DNA of 64,000 nucleotides from DASPMP01 sp035758925. Its GTDB lineage: Bacteria; Gemmatimonadota; Gemmatimonadetes; Gemmatimonadales; Gemmatimonadaceae. Each line of letters begins with the position of its first letter. Positions within the stretch are counted from its first letter, which is position 1. The translations under genes and the position numbers were made by a program. The stretch spans positions 7,103 to 71,102 of the forward strand of contig DASTVV010000103.1 of assembly GCA_035758925.1 (NCBI GenBank). Reading direction: 5' to 3'. The notes beneath the pieces were generated by a model. It did no database searches and was not told the origin of the DNA. It was given only the letters and a program-made list of their open reading frames with translations. Of the stretch, positions 11,205-19,932 are shown in pieces.

Positions 11205-12800
11205 ATGCGTGTTGCTCCCTTCCTCGGCGCCCTCGCCGGGTTGCTTGCGGTCGCGCCAGCGTCCGCTCAACAGCCCGAATTCGACGTCGTCATCCGCGGC
11301 GGAACGGTCATCGACGGCAGTGGGCCCTCGACCGCCGCACGCTATCGCGCCGACGTGGCGCTCAAGGGCGACCGCATCGCGCTCGTCTCACGCAGTGCGA
11401 TCGACCCGAGCCGCGGAGCCCGCGTCATCGATGCCACGGGTAAGATCGTCGCGCCGGGCTTCATCGACATGCACGCGCATCTCGACCCGCTTCCGGAGTT
11501 GCCGGGCGCCGAAAGCGCCGTGCGACAAGGGGTGACCACAGCGCTGGGAGGTCCTGATGGCGGGTCGCCACTGCCGCTCGCGCCCTACATGGCGGCGCGC
11601 CAGCAGCAGCGCATCGGCATCAATGTCGGCTATCTGGTGGGACACAACACCATTCGCCAACGCGTAATGGGAGTCGTGAACCGCCCGCCAACCCCAGAAG
11701 AGCTGCAGCGAATGAAAGGCCTGGTGGCCGAAGGGATGGGCCAGGGCGCCTTCGGCATCTCGACCGGGCTGCGCTACTTGCCGGGCAACTTCGCGAAGAT
11801 CGATGAAGTGATCGCGTTGTCCAGGGTCGCGGCGGACTCGGGCGGGATCTATACGTCGCATCTTCGCGAAGAGGGTCTTGGGCTCATCGAGGGCGTGGCG
11901 GAGGCCATCACCATCGGGCGCGAGGCGAGGATCCCGATCGTGCTGACGCATCACAAGGCCGTCGGCACCAAGATGTGGGGCGCGAGCACGCGCACGCTGG
12001 CCATGGTGGATTCGGCGCGCCGGCTGGGCATCGACGTGATGATGGACGTGTACCCGTACACGGCGACGTCCACAGGCCTGGCCGTGCTGATCCCGACGTG
12101 GGCGTTCGACGGCGGCGACACGTCGTTCGTCCGACGGACGCAGGATCCCGCGCTGCGCGACAGCATCAAGCGCGGCATCGTGTTCAACATCAACAACGAC
12201 CGCGGCGGCGGTGACATTGCGAGGATCCAGTTCTCCAGCGTTCGGTGGCAGCCGGACCTCAATGGCAAGACGCTGGCGGACTGGGCGCGGCAGCGCGGTC
12301 TCGAACCCACACCGGAGAACGGCGCGGAGCTGGTGATCGAAGGCGAGTTGAAGGGTGGGGCGAGCATGATCTACCATGTCCTGGACGAAACGGACGTCCA
12401 GCGCATCATGCGGCACCCGCAGGCGATGATCGGGTCGGATGGGCGTCTGTCCCGGCCCGGTGAGACGTCGCCGCATCCCCGCGCCTACGGCACGTTCCCG
12501 CGCGTGCTCGGTCGCTACGCCCGCGACCTGCACCTGTTCCCGCTGGAAACCGCGGTCTACAAGATGACGGGCCAGTCGGCGGCGCGGCTTTCGCTGCGCG
12601 ATCGCGGGGTGCTCCGAGCGGGGAACTTCGCCGACGTCGTCGTGTTCGATCCGGCCACGATCGCGGACAAGTCCACCTTCGAGGAGCCGCACCAGTATCC
12701 CGTTGGCATCGACTTCGTCTTCGTCAACGGCGTCGCCGCGGTGGACGGCGGCAAATACATGGACACACGCTCCGGGCAGGTGTTGACGAGAAGGAAATGA
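11205..12800 (+). CDS. Exported N-acyl-D-amino-acid deacylase family amidohydrolase
   Basis: A 531-residue metal-dependent hydrolase with a signal peptide (FLGALAGLLAVAPASAQQP). It has the beta-sandwich start DVVIRGGTVIDGSGPST, the metal motif FIDMHAHLD (H90 and H92), a further histidine in LTHHKAVG and the late ligand in IGSDGRLSRPG. This order and AGNFADVVVFDPATI near the end fit the D-aminoacylase/dihydroorotase-like branch, which releases D-amino acids from N-acyl conjugates. The precise substrate is not readable. It lies between the D-amino-acid transaminase and a DedA gene; its TGA overlaps the DedA ATG, so the latter two are coupled. Confidence 0.85.
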   Translation: MRVAPFLGALAGLLAVAPASAQQPEFDVVIRGGTVIDGSGPSTAARYRADVALKGDRIALVSRSAIDPSRGARVIDATGKIVAPGFIDMHAHLDPLPELPGAESAVRQGVTTALGGPDGGSPLPLAPYMAARQQQRIGINVGYLVGHNTIRQRVMGVVNRPPTPEELQRMKGLVAEGMGQGAFGISTGLRYLPGNFAKIDEVIALSRVAADSGGIYTSHLREEGLGLIEGVAEAITIGREARIPIVLTHHKAVGTKMWGASTRTLAMVDSARRLGIDVMMDVYPYTATSTGLAVLIPTWAFDGGDTSFVRRTQDPALRDSIKRGIVFNINNDRGGGDIARIQFSSVRWQPDLNGKTLADWARQRGLEPTPENGAELVIEGELKGGASMIYHVLDETDVQRIMRHPQAMIGSDGRLSRPGETSPHPRAYGTFPRVLGRYARDLHLFPLETAVYKMTGQSAARLSLRDRGVLRAGNFADVVVFDPATIADKSTFEEPHQYPVGIDFVFVNGVAAVDGGKYMDTRSGQVLTRRK

Positions 12801-13417
12801 CGTTCTTCGAACGGATGTGGGCGTACATCACGTTGGGGGCGATGGGGATCGTGTGGGAGGAAGCCTCGCCCCTGCTTGGCGGTCTTGCGGCGCATGATCG
12901 CAACCTGCGCCTGTTATCCGTGATTCTCGCGGTGGCGCTGGGCACCTGGCTGGCGACGCTGGTGCTCTACTTCCTGGGCAAGTCGCAGGGGCGCTGGCTG
13001 CGCAAGCGGTGGCCGCGTTTTCGAAAAGTCATTCTCCGATCCGTGGCGCTGGTGCGTCGCCACCCCTGGCGCGCATCCCTCATGGTGCGCTTCGCGTACG
13101 GACTGCGCGTGCCGCTGCCGGTGGCCTGCGGCGTCGGACGCGTGCCGCTCTATATCTACGTCATCGGCAGCGCGGTCAGCAGTGTCGCGTGGTCGATGTT
13201 GTTCTCGGTCCTCGGCTGGGCGCTGGGACGCACGACCGAAACCCTGATCGGCCATGTGAAGGATTGGGAGCCAGTCATCGGAGTCGGGGTGCTGATCCTG
13301 ATGATCGTCGGGTTCGTCTGGGTACGCCGGCGGCATCTCGCGGAACGCGCGGCCCTCGTGATCGACCCGGATCGCAAAACAACATCGCATCCGAATTCCA
13401 CGAATAAGGCCGAATAG
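12797..13417 (+). CDS. DedA/VTT family membrane protein
   Basis: A 206-residue integral membrane protein. Several hydrophobic segments (LLSVILAVALGTWLATLVLYFLG, about 37-60; YIYVIGSAVSSVAWSMLFSVLGWALG; VIGVGVLILMIVGFVWV) surround the VTT-type loop FAYGLRVPLPVACGVGRVP. DedA-superfamily proteins are inner-membrane transporters or scramblases, some acting on undecaprenyl phosphate. The start ATG overlaps the upstream stop (ATGA). The hydrophilic tail TTSHPNSTNKAE is encoded by the left end of an intergenic inverted-repeat element (13386-13403), so the present C-terminus may result from insertion of that element. Confidence 0.85.
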   Translation: MTFFERMWAYITLGAMGIVWEEASPLLGGLAAHDRNLRLLSVILAVALGTWLATLVLYFLGKSQGRWLRKRWPRFRKVILRSVALVRRHPWRASLMVRFAYGLRVPLPVACGVGRVPLYIYVIGSAVSSVAWSMLFSVLGWALGRTTETLIGHVKDWEPVIGVGVLILMIVGFVWVRRRHLAERAALVIDPDRKTTSHPNSTNKAE

Positions 13418-13507
13418 ACTCCAGTCGGATCGCGTTCGAGGCCCGCGCCGAGAATCTCTGCCTTGCCGAGATCAGTTCGTGCTGATTCGAGGAATTCGGA
13501 TGAGTAG
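13386..13507. repeat. Inverted-repeat element, copy A (second copy at 40266)
   Basis: The left end CGCATCCGAATTCCACGA (13386-13403) and right end GAATTCGGATGAGTAG (13492-13507) share an inverted core (CATCCGAATTC / GAATTCGGATG). The same two ends recur at 40266-40299 with almost no internal sequence. The element lies between two convergent genes: its left end runs into the DedA coding end and its right end stops exactly before the ABC permease stop codon. About 90 nt of internal sequence shows no gene. Confidence 0.75.
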
Positions 13508-14545
13508 TCAGCGCCAGCGAAAGAGCTTCAACGCGAGCACGAACGAGATGACTCCCCAGGCAATGACGATCCCGACCTCGGGGCCCACGACGTTCAGCCC
13601 CGCGCCCCGAAGCATGTTCGCGCGCAGCGCGTCATTCACTGCCGTCAGCGGCAGCGCCTGGATGAACGGCTGAATCGAGTTGGGAAAATTCTCGGACGAG
13701 AAGAATACGCCCGAGAGAATCCACATCGGCAGCATCGCGAGATTCATCAAGCCGTTGGCGCCCTCGATGGTCCTGGGCCGCGCAGCGATGAGCAGTCCCA
13801 CGGCACAGAATGCCAGCGCGCTGAGCACGCAGATCGCCACGAACTGCCACAGTGAGCCCCGCAGCGGAACGCCGAACACGAGGACGGCGAAGCCCACGAG
13901 CATCACCACCTCGATGATGAGCAGCACGAACCGCGAGATGAGGAAGCTCGTCAGATATTCCCAGCGCGACATCGGCGTCGCCATGAACCGCTTGAGCAGT
14001 CGCTTGCGGCGCGCGTCCACGACCGCGAAGCCGATGCCCCAGATGCCGTTCCCCATGAGTCCCATCCCGAGCAGTCCGGGCACGACGAAATCGATGTAGC
14101 GGGACCCACGGTCCCGCACGAATCGCTCGGTGGCGACCACGGGATCACCGCGCCCGGCCGCGCGCTGGATGGCGTCATTGGCCAGCACGCGCGCGATACG
14201 CGAGTCCTCGCGCGTATCGTCGTACTCGAACTCGACGCGTCCCGCCTGGCGCGCGTTCACCACGAGCGCCACGCGTCCGGTCCGCAGCGCCAGCCTGGCG
14301 GGAACCGAATCCAGGTGCTCGACACCGAAGCCGCCCGACTTCTGCAGCGCCGACACTACCGCGGTGGCGGCCGCAGAATCGCCGACCACGCCGACGTGCA
14401 CGCTCTGGGCCGGCCGGTTCCTGAACGCGATCCCGAGTCCCATCGACAGCAGGATCGGGAACGCAAGCGACCAGAACACCGCCTCCGGCTCGCGGATGAA
14501 CTCGCGGAAGCGTGTGAGCGTCAGCTGCCGGAGCGAATCACTCAT
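13508..14545 (-). CDS. ABC-2 type transporter permease
   Basis: A 345-residue permease of an ABC-2 exporter. One membrane segment lies near residues 24-42 (EAVFWSLAFPILLSMGLGIAF), then a long extracytoplasmic domain (about 45-165), then five more hydrophobic segments, including YIDFVVPGLLGMGLMGNGIWGI, FVLLIIEVVMLVGFAVLVFG, ICVLSALAFCAVGLLI and AMLPMWILSGVFFSSENFP. The last is the usual ABC-2 signature region. It is downstream of, and overlaps by 8 nt, its ATPase gene on the same strand. The substrate is unknown; such pairs export drugs, lipids or other hydrophobic compounds. Confidence 0.9.
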   Translation of the reverse strand: MSDSLRQLTLTRFREFIREPEAVFWSLAFPILLSMGLGIAFRNRPAQSVHVGVVGDSAAATAVVSALQKSGGFGVEHLDSVPARLALRTGRVALVVNARQAGRVEFEYDDTREDSRIARVLANDAIQRAAGRGDPVVATERFVRDRGSRYIDFVVPGLLGMGLMGNGIWGIGFAVVDARRKRLLKRFMATPMSRWEYLTSFLISRFVLLIIEVVMLVGFAVLVFGVPLRGSLWQFVAICVLSALAFCAVGLLIAARPRTIEGANGLMNLAMLPMWILSGVFFSSENFPNSIQPFIQALPLTAVNDALRANMLRGAGLNVVGPEVGIVIAWGVISFVLALKLFRWR

Positions 14546-15467
14546 CGCGCAGGTGCCGACCGGTGAGAGACACGAAGACGTCTTCGAGCGTCGCGGAGTG
14601 CGTGCGCAGCTCGGCCAGCGGCAGGTGCTCGCGCTCGAGGAACGCCAGGAGCGCGGGCACCGTCAGTCGTAATTCCGTGGACTCGAGCTCGAATGAGCCG
14701 TTGTCGTGTCGCACGGAACGCACACCGTCCAGCGCGCGAAGGATGTCTTCCTGCACGGCCGCCGAGCCCTCGAGGGTGAACGCCACGACGTGTTCGGCGC
14801 CCAGCGACGCGATCAGCGCGCGGGGCGTGTCGAGCGCGATCACCTTCCCGTGGTCGACGATGGCGACGCGGTCGCAGAGGCGTTCCGCTTCGTCCATGTA
14901 GTGCGTCGTGAGCAGGATGGTGCGCCCGCCGGCGCGAAACTGCTCGATCAAGTCCCAGAGCTGGCGCCGCGACTGCGGATCGAGTCCGGTGGTCGGCTCA
15001 TCGAGGAACAGGAGCTGCGGATCCCCGACGATCGCGCACGCAACGGCCAGGCGCTGCTTCTGGCCGCCGGACAGCGTGCCGACGCGCGCGTCGCGCTTTT
15101 CGTCGAGCTGCACCAGCGCGATGACCTCGTTCACCTCCCGCCCCTTCCGGTAAAAGCTGCGGAACAGCCGAACGGTCTCGGCGACCGTGAGTTTTTCCGA
15201 GAGCTGGGTCTCCTGCAGCTGGATGCCGAGTCGCTCGCGCAGCTCGCGCGCATCCGACTTCCAGTGCATGCCCAGAACCTGGACGTCTCCGGAATCCGGC
15301 TCGAGCAGGCCTTCGCAGATCTCGATCGTGGTGGTTTTGCCGGCGCCATTGGGTCCGAGCAGTCCAAAGCATTCACCGGCGCCCACGGTGAGGTCCAGCG
15401 CCGACACGGCGTGCACCGCGCCGTAAGACTTATGCAGATCGCGAAGCGCCAGGGCTGTGCTTGTCAC
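14538..15467 (-). CDS. ABC transporter ATP-binding protein (ABC-2 exporter)
   Basis: A 309-residue nucleotide-binding subunit. Walker A is GPNGAGKTT (about 39-47), the Q-loop is in GIQLQETQLSEKL, the signature is LSGGQKQRLAVACA (about 134-147), Walker B is LLFLDEPTTGLDPQSRR and the switch is LTTHYMDEAERLCD. A C-terminal regulatory part of about 90 residues (DUF4162-like, ending LRTHSATLEDVFVSLTGR) is typical of drug or antibiotic exporters of the CcmA/DrrA type. It is paired with the ABC-2 permease encoded immediately downstream. It follows the TVP38-like gene on the same strand with a 9-nt gap, so all three may be co-transcribed. Confidence 0.94.
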   Translation of the reverse strand: MTSTALALRDLHKSYGAVHAVSALDLTVGAGECFGLLGPNGAGKTTTIEICEGLLEPDSGDVQVLGMHWKSDARELRERLGIQLQETQLSEKLTVAETVRLFRSFYRKGREVNEVIALVQLDEKRDARVGTLSGGQKQRLAVACAIVGDPQLLFLDEPTTGLDPQSRRQLWDLIEQFRAGGRTILLTTHYMDEAERLCDRVAIVDHGKVIALDTPRALIASLGAEHVVAFTLEGSAAVQEDILRALDGVRSVRHDNGSFELESTELRLTVPALLAFLEREHLPLAELRTHSATLEDVFVSLTGRHLRDE

Positions 15468-15476
15468 GCGCGGAAG

Positions 15477-16160
15477 TTACTCGCGCAGGCGGCGCAGCAG
15501 TGTGGGCGCCAGCGAGAACAGCCACATTCCCACGCTGACACCGGCCGCGATCAACAGCGCCTGGCGCGATGCGGAGCGCTCCGAGATCATGCCACGCACG
15601 AGCTGCGAACCCACGTAGGCGTAGGCCAAGGCCGCCGGGATAGTGCCGAGCATCGTCGCCAGGAAAAGTCGACGCAGCGATGCGCCGGAGATGCCAGCCG
15701 CGTAATCCAGCACGGCGAACGGAGCGATCGGCAGGACCCTCAGGCGCAGAAGCTCGATCACGTCGTCGTGCTCGCGCAACCGGAACAGCAACCGATGCCT
15801 GCCGAAGAGCCGCTCCGCGGGTTTGCGCGCGATGCCGCGCGCCACCCAATGAGACAACACCGTCCCGCACAGGGCGCCCAGCCAGGCGAGCAACGCACCT
15901 TTCCAGACGCCGAACAGGGCTCCGCCCACCAGTGTCGCAATCCAGGACGGCAGGAGCAGGGTGATGGCAACGCCGAATCCCACGACGTACGCGATCTCGG
16001 CGCCGGGTGTGGCCCGCAGACCTCGCACCGCTTCCATCAGCTCGCGCCTGCGGTCAAGTTCGAAATAGCCGAGCTTCCACGCCGCGACGATGGCGACGAT
16101 CATGACGGCCGGGATCGCGGCCAATCGGAGCAGGGACAAGGTTTTCGCCGGTCGCGGCAC
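15477..16160 (-). CDS. TVP38/TMEM64 family (VTT) membrane protein
   Basis: About 227 residues. Hydrophobic segments include LRLAAIPAVMIVAIVAAWKLG near the N-terminus, IAYVVGFGVAITLLLPSWIA, the VTT-type GGALFGVWKGALLAWLGA, and VLPIAPFAVLDYAAGISG, followed by two C-terminal membrane segments. This is the second SNARE-associated/VTT-superfamily protein in the window (the other is the DedA at 12797). Its role is probably lipid or small-molecule movement across the inner membrane (family inference). The start is uncertain: GTG 16160 fits the membrane topology, and TTG 16196 is an in-frame alternative. It is divergent from the outer-membrane protein gene at 16239. Confidence 0.8.
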   Translation of the reverse strand: MPRPAKTLSLLRLAAIPAVMIVAIVAAWKLGYFELDRRRELMEAVRGLRATPGAEIAYVVGFGVAITLLLPSWIATLVGGALFGVWKGALLAWLGALCGTVLSHWVARGIARKPAERLFGRHRLLFRLREHDDVIELLRLRVLPIAPFAVLDYAAGISGASLRRLFLATMLGTIPAALAYAYVGSQLVRGMISERSASRQALLIAAGVSVGMWLFSLAPTLLRRLRE

Positions 16161-16238
16161 GGCGTCAAAGGAATCCGAAACACCCGTCGGCTTCAAGCCG
16201 TAGGCCCTGGGACACGCCTCACCGCTTCCGACTGTCTT

Positions 16239-18644
16239 ATGCAGGCTTTTCTTCTCGTCGCGCTCGCCATGCAGGTCAAGGCGGACGTCACCGTCAAACG
16301 CGATAGCACGGATTCGACGAAGAAAGACGTCAACATCCAGTTCACGCTGGGCCCCTCCGGCGATGCGGATCGGCGCAGGCGTGAGCCGAAACGGATTCCG
16401 GTGACCGAGGAGCACCTGCGCACTGCCTTCAAGTCGCCGCTCGCCCGAACACTCCTCTTGCGGGCGCGCGCGGCGCGAATGGCGCAGGACTCCGCTCTCA
16501 TCAGCTATGACGCCTCGGCCTTCATGCGCATTTCGGCTGGCCTGGGTTTCTCCAAGATCGGACGCGACCGCCTGATCTTCCGCCACGAGAACGCCACGCA
16601 CGTGCGCTGGCATCGCGACGTCGGCGCGTGGGTCGAGGTGAAAGGGGCGAGGACGGCCATCCCGGTGGCGCCCGACGAAGCGAAGGAAGAGACGCGATCC
16701 GAGCTCGCCGACGAGGACATCTCGACACTGCCCTACTTCCCCGGTCAGGAACCGCTGCTGGCCCTCAATGGCAACGGCGTCGTGAAGTCGCAGGTGGATG
16801 AGCGCGACATCGTCCATCCGATCGCGGAAGGCGCCGAGGCCTACTACACGTACGGAGTCGGCGACTCGATCACGTTCCGCCTGCCGGACGCGCGGACGAT
16901 CAACCTTCGCGAAATCCGTGTGCGGCCGCGCCAGAGCAAGTGGAACGTCGTCGTGGGATCGATGTGGTTCGACAACAGCAGCGGCCAGCTCGTGCGCGCC
17001 GCGTACAGATTCTCGGTCCCCATGGACGTCTGGGCTGTCGTGGATGAGGAGGATCCCAAGGCGCAGGACGAGATTCCGGTCTGGGTCAAGCCGCTGATCT
17101 CTCCCATGCGCGCGCAGATCAGTGCAGTGGCGGTGGAGTATGGGTTGTACCAGGGACGTTTCTGGCTGCCGCGCATCAAGAGCGCTGAAGGCGACGCGCA
17201 AGTGAGCTTCATGCACGTTCCCTTCAAGTTCGAGCAGAGCTTCAAGTTCGCGACGGTGAACGCGATCGATTCGCTGCCCGCCATCCAGCTCCCGCCGGCG
17301 CCAGCCGAGCCGCCCGACTCACTCTCGGAAGAACAAAAGGACAAATGGCGCGACTCCGTGCGCGACGCGCGCTTCGAGCGCCGCCACGCGGAGCGTGACT
17401 CGGTGCGCAGAGGGCTCAAGGCCGACACGAGTGCGTGCGCTGATCCGAATGGAGTCCGGACTACCACGCGACGCACGTATCAGGGCGCGAACGTCAAGGT
17501 TGCCCAGGTCGTTCCGTGCGACCTCGCCAAACTGGAGAATTCGCCGGAGCTCCCGAAGTCCATCTACGACGAAGGCGAGGAGGTTTTCGGTTCGAAGGAA
17601 CGGGATGCGCTGATCAAGGAGGCACTGTCGATGGGCGCGCAACCGCCATTCGCCCTTGGTGCCATCCCGCCGAGTCTCAAATGGGGACTCGAGTTCACGC
17701 GTTTCAATCGCGTCGAAGGGCTTTCCACCGGCGCGCTGGTGGAGCAGCAGCTTGGCTCGGGATACACGGCGTCATTGCTCGGCCGGCTGGGACATGCGGA
17801 CCTCGAGCCCAACGTTGAGCTGGGGCTCGCCCGATCGAATCTCGTGACCATCGTCCGCCTGCGAGGCTACAACCGCCTGGTGTCGGCCAGCGACTGGGGC
17901 AATCCGCTCAGCTTCGGCAGCTCGCTCTCCGCGCTGCTGTTCGGCCGCGACGAAGGCTTTTACTACCGGTCGACGGGCGCCGAGCTGGAATGGGAGCGCA
18001 ACCGAGGGGCGCTGATCACCTGGCGGCTCTTCGCCGAGCGGGAGCGCACGGCGACGCCTGAAAACAGTTTTTCTCTTGGGCCGCGCTTCATCCCCAACAT
18101 CGTTTCGCGCACGGGGCAGTACGCCGGGTTTGCGACGCGACTCGTGCACACGAAGGGGCTTGATCCCAACGGGTTCCGCGTGTTTACCGATCTTCGCCTG
18201 GAGAGCGCGGTGAGTGATTCCGCGAGCTCCGTATATGGTCGTGGTGCACTCGATCTGACGTTCACCCAGGGTATCGGCCGCGTTGCCGCGGCGCTCACGA
18301 TGGCGGGCGGCACGTCGGCTGGTGTGGTGCCGGCGCAACGGCAGTGGTATCTGGGGGGGTCGTACACCGTGCGTGGCCAGCGCGCCGACACCGCGCAGGC
18401 GGGGAACGCATTCTGGCTGGGCCGACTCGAGGTCGGGGGGGCCGTGAGTGGTGTTCGTCCTGTCGTGTTCGGTGATGTGGGCTGGGTGGGCGACCGCGAG
18501 ACGTGGAGGGACGTCGGGCGCCCGATGAGCGGCGTGGGCGTCGGCGCGTCGATGATGGACGGGCTGATTCGCGTGGATCTCGCCCGTGGATTATACCCGC
18601 AGAAGCGCCTGCGGTTTGACGCATATCTCAACGCAAAGTTCTAG
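16239..18644 (+). CDS. Large outer-membrane beta-barrel protein with Omp85-like C-terminus
   Basis: An 801-residue exported protein: short signal sequence (MQAFLLVALAMQVKA), an N-terminal soluble region of about 350 residues with a beta-rich domain (HVRWHRDVGAWVEVKGARTA), a charged coiled segment (SEEQKDKWRDSVRDARFERRH), then a C-terminal beta-barrel. The barrel contains WYLGGSYTVRGQRAD, resembling the VRGY/F motif of Omp85/BamA/TpsB barrels, and the chain ends in ...AYLNAKF with a terminal aromatic, as outer-membrane barrels do. Two cysteines (CADP and PCDL) flank a short loop. Insertion or secretion of other proteins is possible, but no POTRA repeats are evident, so the role is unassigned. 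Confidence 0.75.
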   Translation: MQAFLLVALAMQVKADVTVKRDSTDSTKKDVNIQFTLGPSGDADRRRREPKRIPVTEEHLRTAFKSPLARTLLLRARAARMAQDSALISYDASAFMRISAGLGFSKIGRDRLIFRHENATHVRWHRDVGAWVEVKGARTAIPVAPDEAKEETRSELADEDISTLPYFPGQEPLLALNGNGVVKSQVDERDIVHPIAEGAEAYYTYGVGDSITFRLPDARTINLREIRVRPRQSKWNVVVGSMWFDNSSGQLVRAAYRFSVPMDVWAVVDEEDPKAQDEIPVWVKPLISPMRAQISAVAVEYGLYQGRFWLPRIKSAEGDAQVSFMHVPFKFEQSFKFATVNAIDSLPAIQLPPAPAEPPDSLSEEQKDKWRDSVRDARFERRHAERDSVRRGLKADTSACADPNGVRTTTRRTYQGANVKVAQVVPCDLAKLENSPELPKSIYDEGEEVFGSKERDALIKEALSMGAQPPFALGAIPPSLKWGLEFTRFNRVEGLSTGALVEQQLGSGYTASLLGRLGHADLEPNVELGLARSNLVTIVRLRGYNRLVSASDWGNPLSFGSSLSALLFGRDEGFYYRSTGAELEWERNRGALITWRLFAERERTATPENSFSLGPRFIPNIVSRTGQYAGFATRLVHTKGLDPNGFRVFTDLRLESAVSDSASSVYGRGALDLTFTQGIGRVAAALTMAGGTSAGVVPAQRQWYLGGSYTVRGQRADTAQAGNAFWLGRLEVGGAVSGVRPVVFGDVGWVGDRETWRDVGRPMSGVGVGASMMDGLIRVDLARGLYPQKRLRFDAYLNAKF

Positions 18645-18702
18645 TTCTCACTACCGCTTTTCCCGACAGAAAGCGAAAAAGCGCGGGCGTAGCTTGGCGC
18701 AC

Positions 18703-19530
18703 ATGGGACAAGTCGTGATGGGCAGTGAAGCGTTCAAAGCGACGCCACTGCGAAACGGGATTCTGGCCGCGCTCCCGGCTGACGAAATGCGGCAGGTGGA
18801 ACCGTACCTCGGGCACGTGTCACTGCATGCGCGTGAAGTGTTGCACCGTGCGGGCGAACCGATCGAGTACGTCTACTTTCCTGAAGGGGCAGTCGTCTCG
18901 CTCCTTAGTGTTCTCGAAGACGGTGCGACCGTCGAAACCGCGATGGTGGGGCAGGAGGGCCTCGTGGGCCTCTCGGTCTTCCATCGCGCGCCTGCACCGA
19001 CCGAGCAGGCGATCGTGCAGGGCGAAGGGGCGGCGCGTCGCATGAGCGCCGAGTCGTTCGCGGCGGCGGCCAACACGTGTCCGACGCTGCAGAACCGCGT
19101 GCACCGGTTCGCCCTGGCGCAGATGACGCTCACGGCGCAGTCGTCGGCGTGCGACCGTCGCCATTCGGTGGTGCAGCGCTGCGCGCGCTGGCTGCTGATC
19201 GCGTACGATCGCGCCAGCTCGGAAGAGATCGGGCTCACCCATCTCTTCCTCTCGCAGATGCTCGGCGTGCGGCGTTCCAGCGTGACCGTCGCCGCCGAGA
19301 GCCTGCGGGGCGCCGGCGCCATCGAGTACACCCGCGGACGCGTGCGCGTCAAGGATCGCCAGAAGCTGGAATCGCTGTCGTGCGAGTGCTACTCGATGAT
19401 TCGCGGCGCGTATGCCAGGCTGCTCGATCCCGGCGCCGTGCAGGCCCCGGGAACGCCATCGTCACTGTTTCTTCAGCCGGTCCTTCATAAGGAGCTGAAT
19501 GACGAAGGCGTTGCCCGCGGTGTGTGGTGA
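18703..19530 (+). CDS. Crp/Fnr family transcriptional regulator
   Basis: A 275-residue protein with an N-terminal cyclic-nucleotide-binding-like jelly roll (LHRAGEPIEYVYFPEGAVVSLLSVLEDGATVETAMVG, about 45-82) and a C-terminal winged helix (LTHLFLSQMLGVRRSSVTVAAESLRGAGAIEYTRGRVRVKD). The Fnr-type N-terminal cysteine cluster is absent, so an Fe-S sensor is unlikely. The central QRCARWLLIAYDR matches a widespread subfamily of Crp-like regulators of unknown ligand. I chose ATG 18703; ATG 18718 is an alternative. The last 69 bases overlap the 3' end of the convergent gene on the other strand, giving an unusual tail-to-tail overlap. Confidence 0.88.
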   Translation: MGQVVMGSEAFKATPLRNGILAALPADEMRQVEPYLGHVSLHAREVLHRAGEPIEYVYFPEGAVVSLLSVLEDGATVETAMVGQEGLVGLSVFHRAPAPTEQAIVQGEGAARRMSAESFAAAANTCPTLQNRVHRFALAQMTLTAQSSACDRRHSVVQRCARWLLIAYDRASSEEIGLTHLFLSQMLGVRRSSVTVAAESLRGAGAIEYTRGRVRVKDRQKLESLSCECYSMIRGAYARLLDPGAVQAPGTPSSLFLQPVLHKELNDEGVARGVW

Positions 19531-19866
19531 CATCGAGTTGCCCGGCTTGTAGTAGCGGATTTCCTGTACGTCGGCCGCCTTGTAGAAGCGGAGCACGCTC
19601 GTGTCTCCCTGCTGCTGCGAGCCGACGTACACGAGCAGCTGGTTCTGGACGCCGGAGATCGTCTGTTCGCCCAGACCGGCACCGCCGCCGCCATTGAACG
19701 TCACCATGTTGGGTCGAATCCTGGGAAGCACCTCGCCCAGCGAGGCGTCGCCATACTCGGCCAACTCCTCCATGGTGATCTTGGAGGGGTCGCGCTTGAC
19801 CTTCTTCTGTGCCTCGGCCGGCGAAGCGATGACAACGAGCGCAAGCAACAGCAGCAATCGACGCAC
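19462..19866 (-). CDS. Secreted TonB-receptor-plug-like small protein
   Basis: A 134-residue exported protein. GTG 19866 is preferred because GGAG lies six bases upstream and a signal peptide follows (VRRLLLLLALVVIASPAEAQ). The mature part, with SLGEVLPRIRPNMVTF, NQLLVYVGSQ and DVQEIRYYKPGNSMSPHTAGNAFVIQL, follows the pattern of the plug domain of TonB-dependent receptors, but no barrel follows. Stand-alone plug-like proteins of this kind occur in Gemmatimonadota-type genomes (my recollection); their function is unknown. It is convergent with, and overlaps by 69 nt, the Crp/Fnr gene. Confidence 0.7.
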   Translation of the reverse strand: MRRLLLLLALVVIASPAEAQKKVKRDPSKITMEELAEYGDASLGEVLPRIRPNMVTFNGGGGAGLGEQTISGVQNQLLVYVGSQQQGDTSVLRFYKAADVQEIRYYKPGNSMSPHTAGNAFVIQLLMKDRLKKQ

Positions 19867-19932
19867 ACAGTCTCCAGGTTGCCGTTCGCTGCTATGATGC
19901 ATGCGCGACCCCGGCCGCGCTAGCTTGCGCGC

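Noticed and set aside
14706..16238. A long plus-strand frame leading into the outer-membrane protein gene
   Set aside because: It is antisense to the ABC ATPase and TVP38-like genes, is full of Gln/Arg/His low-complexity sequence and shows no domain; the real gene begins at ATG 16239 with a signal peptide.
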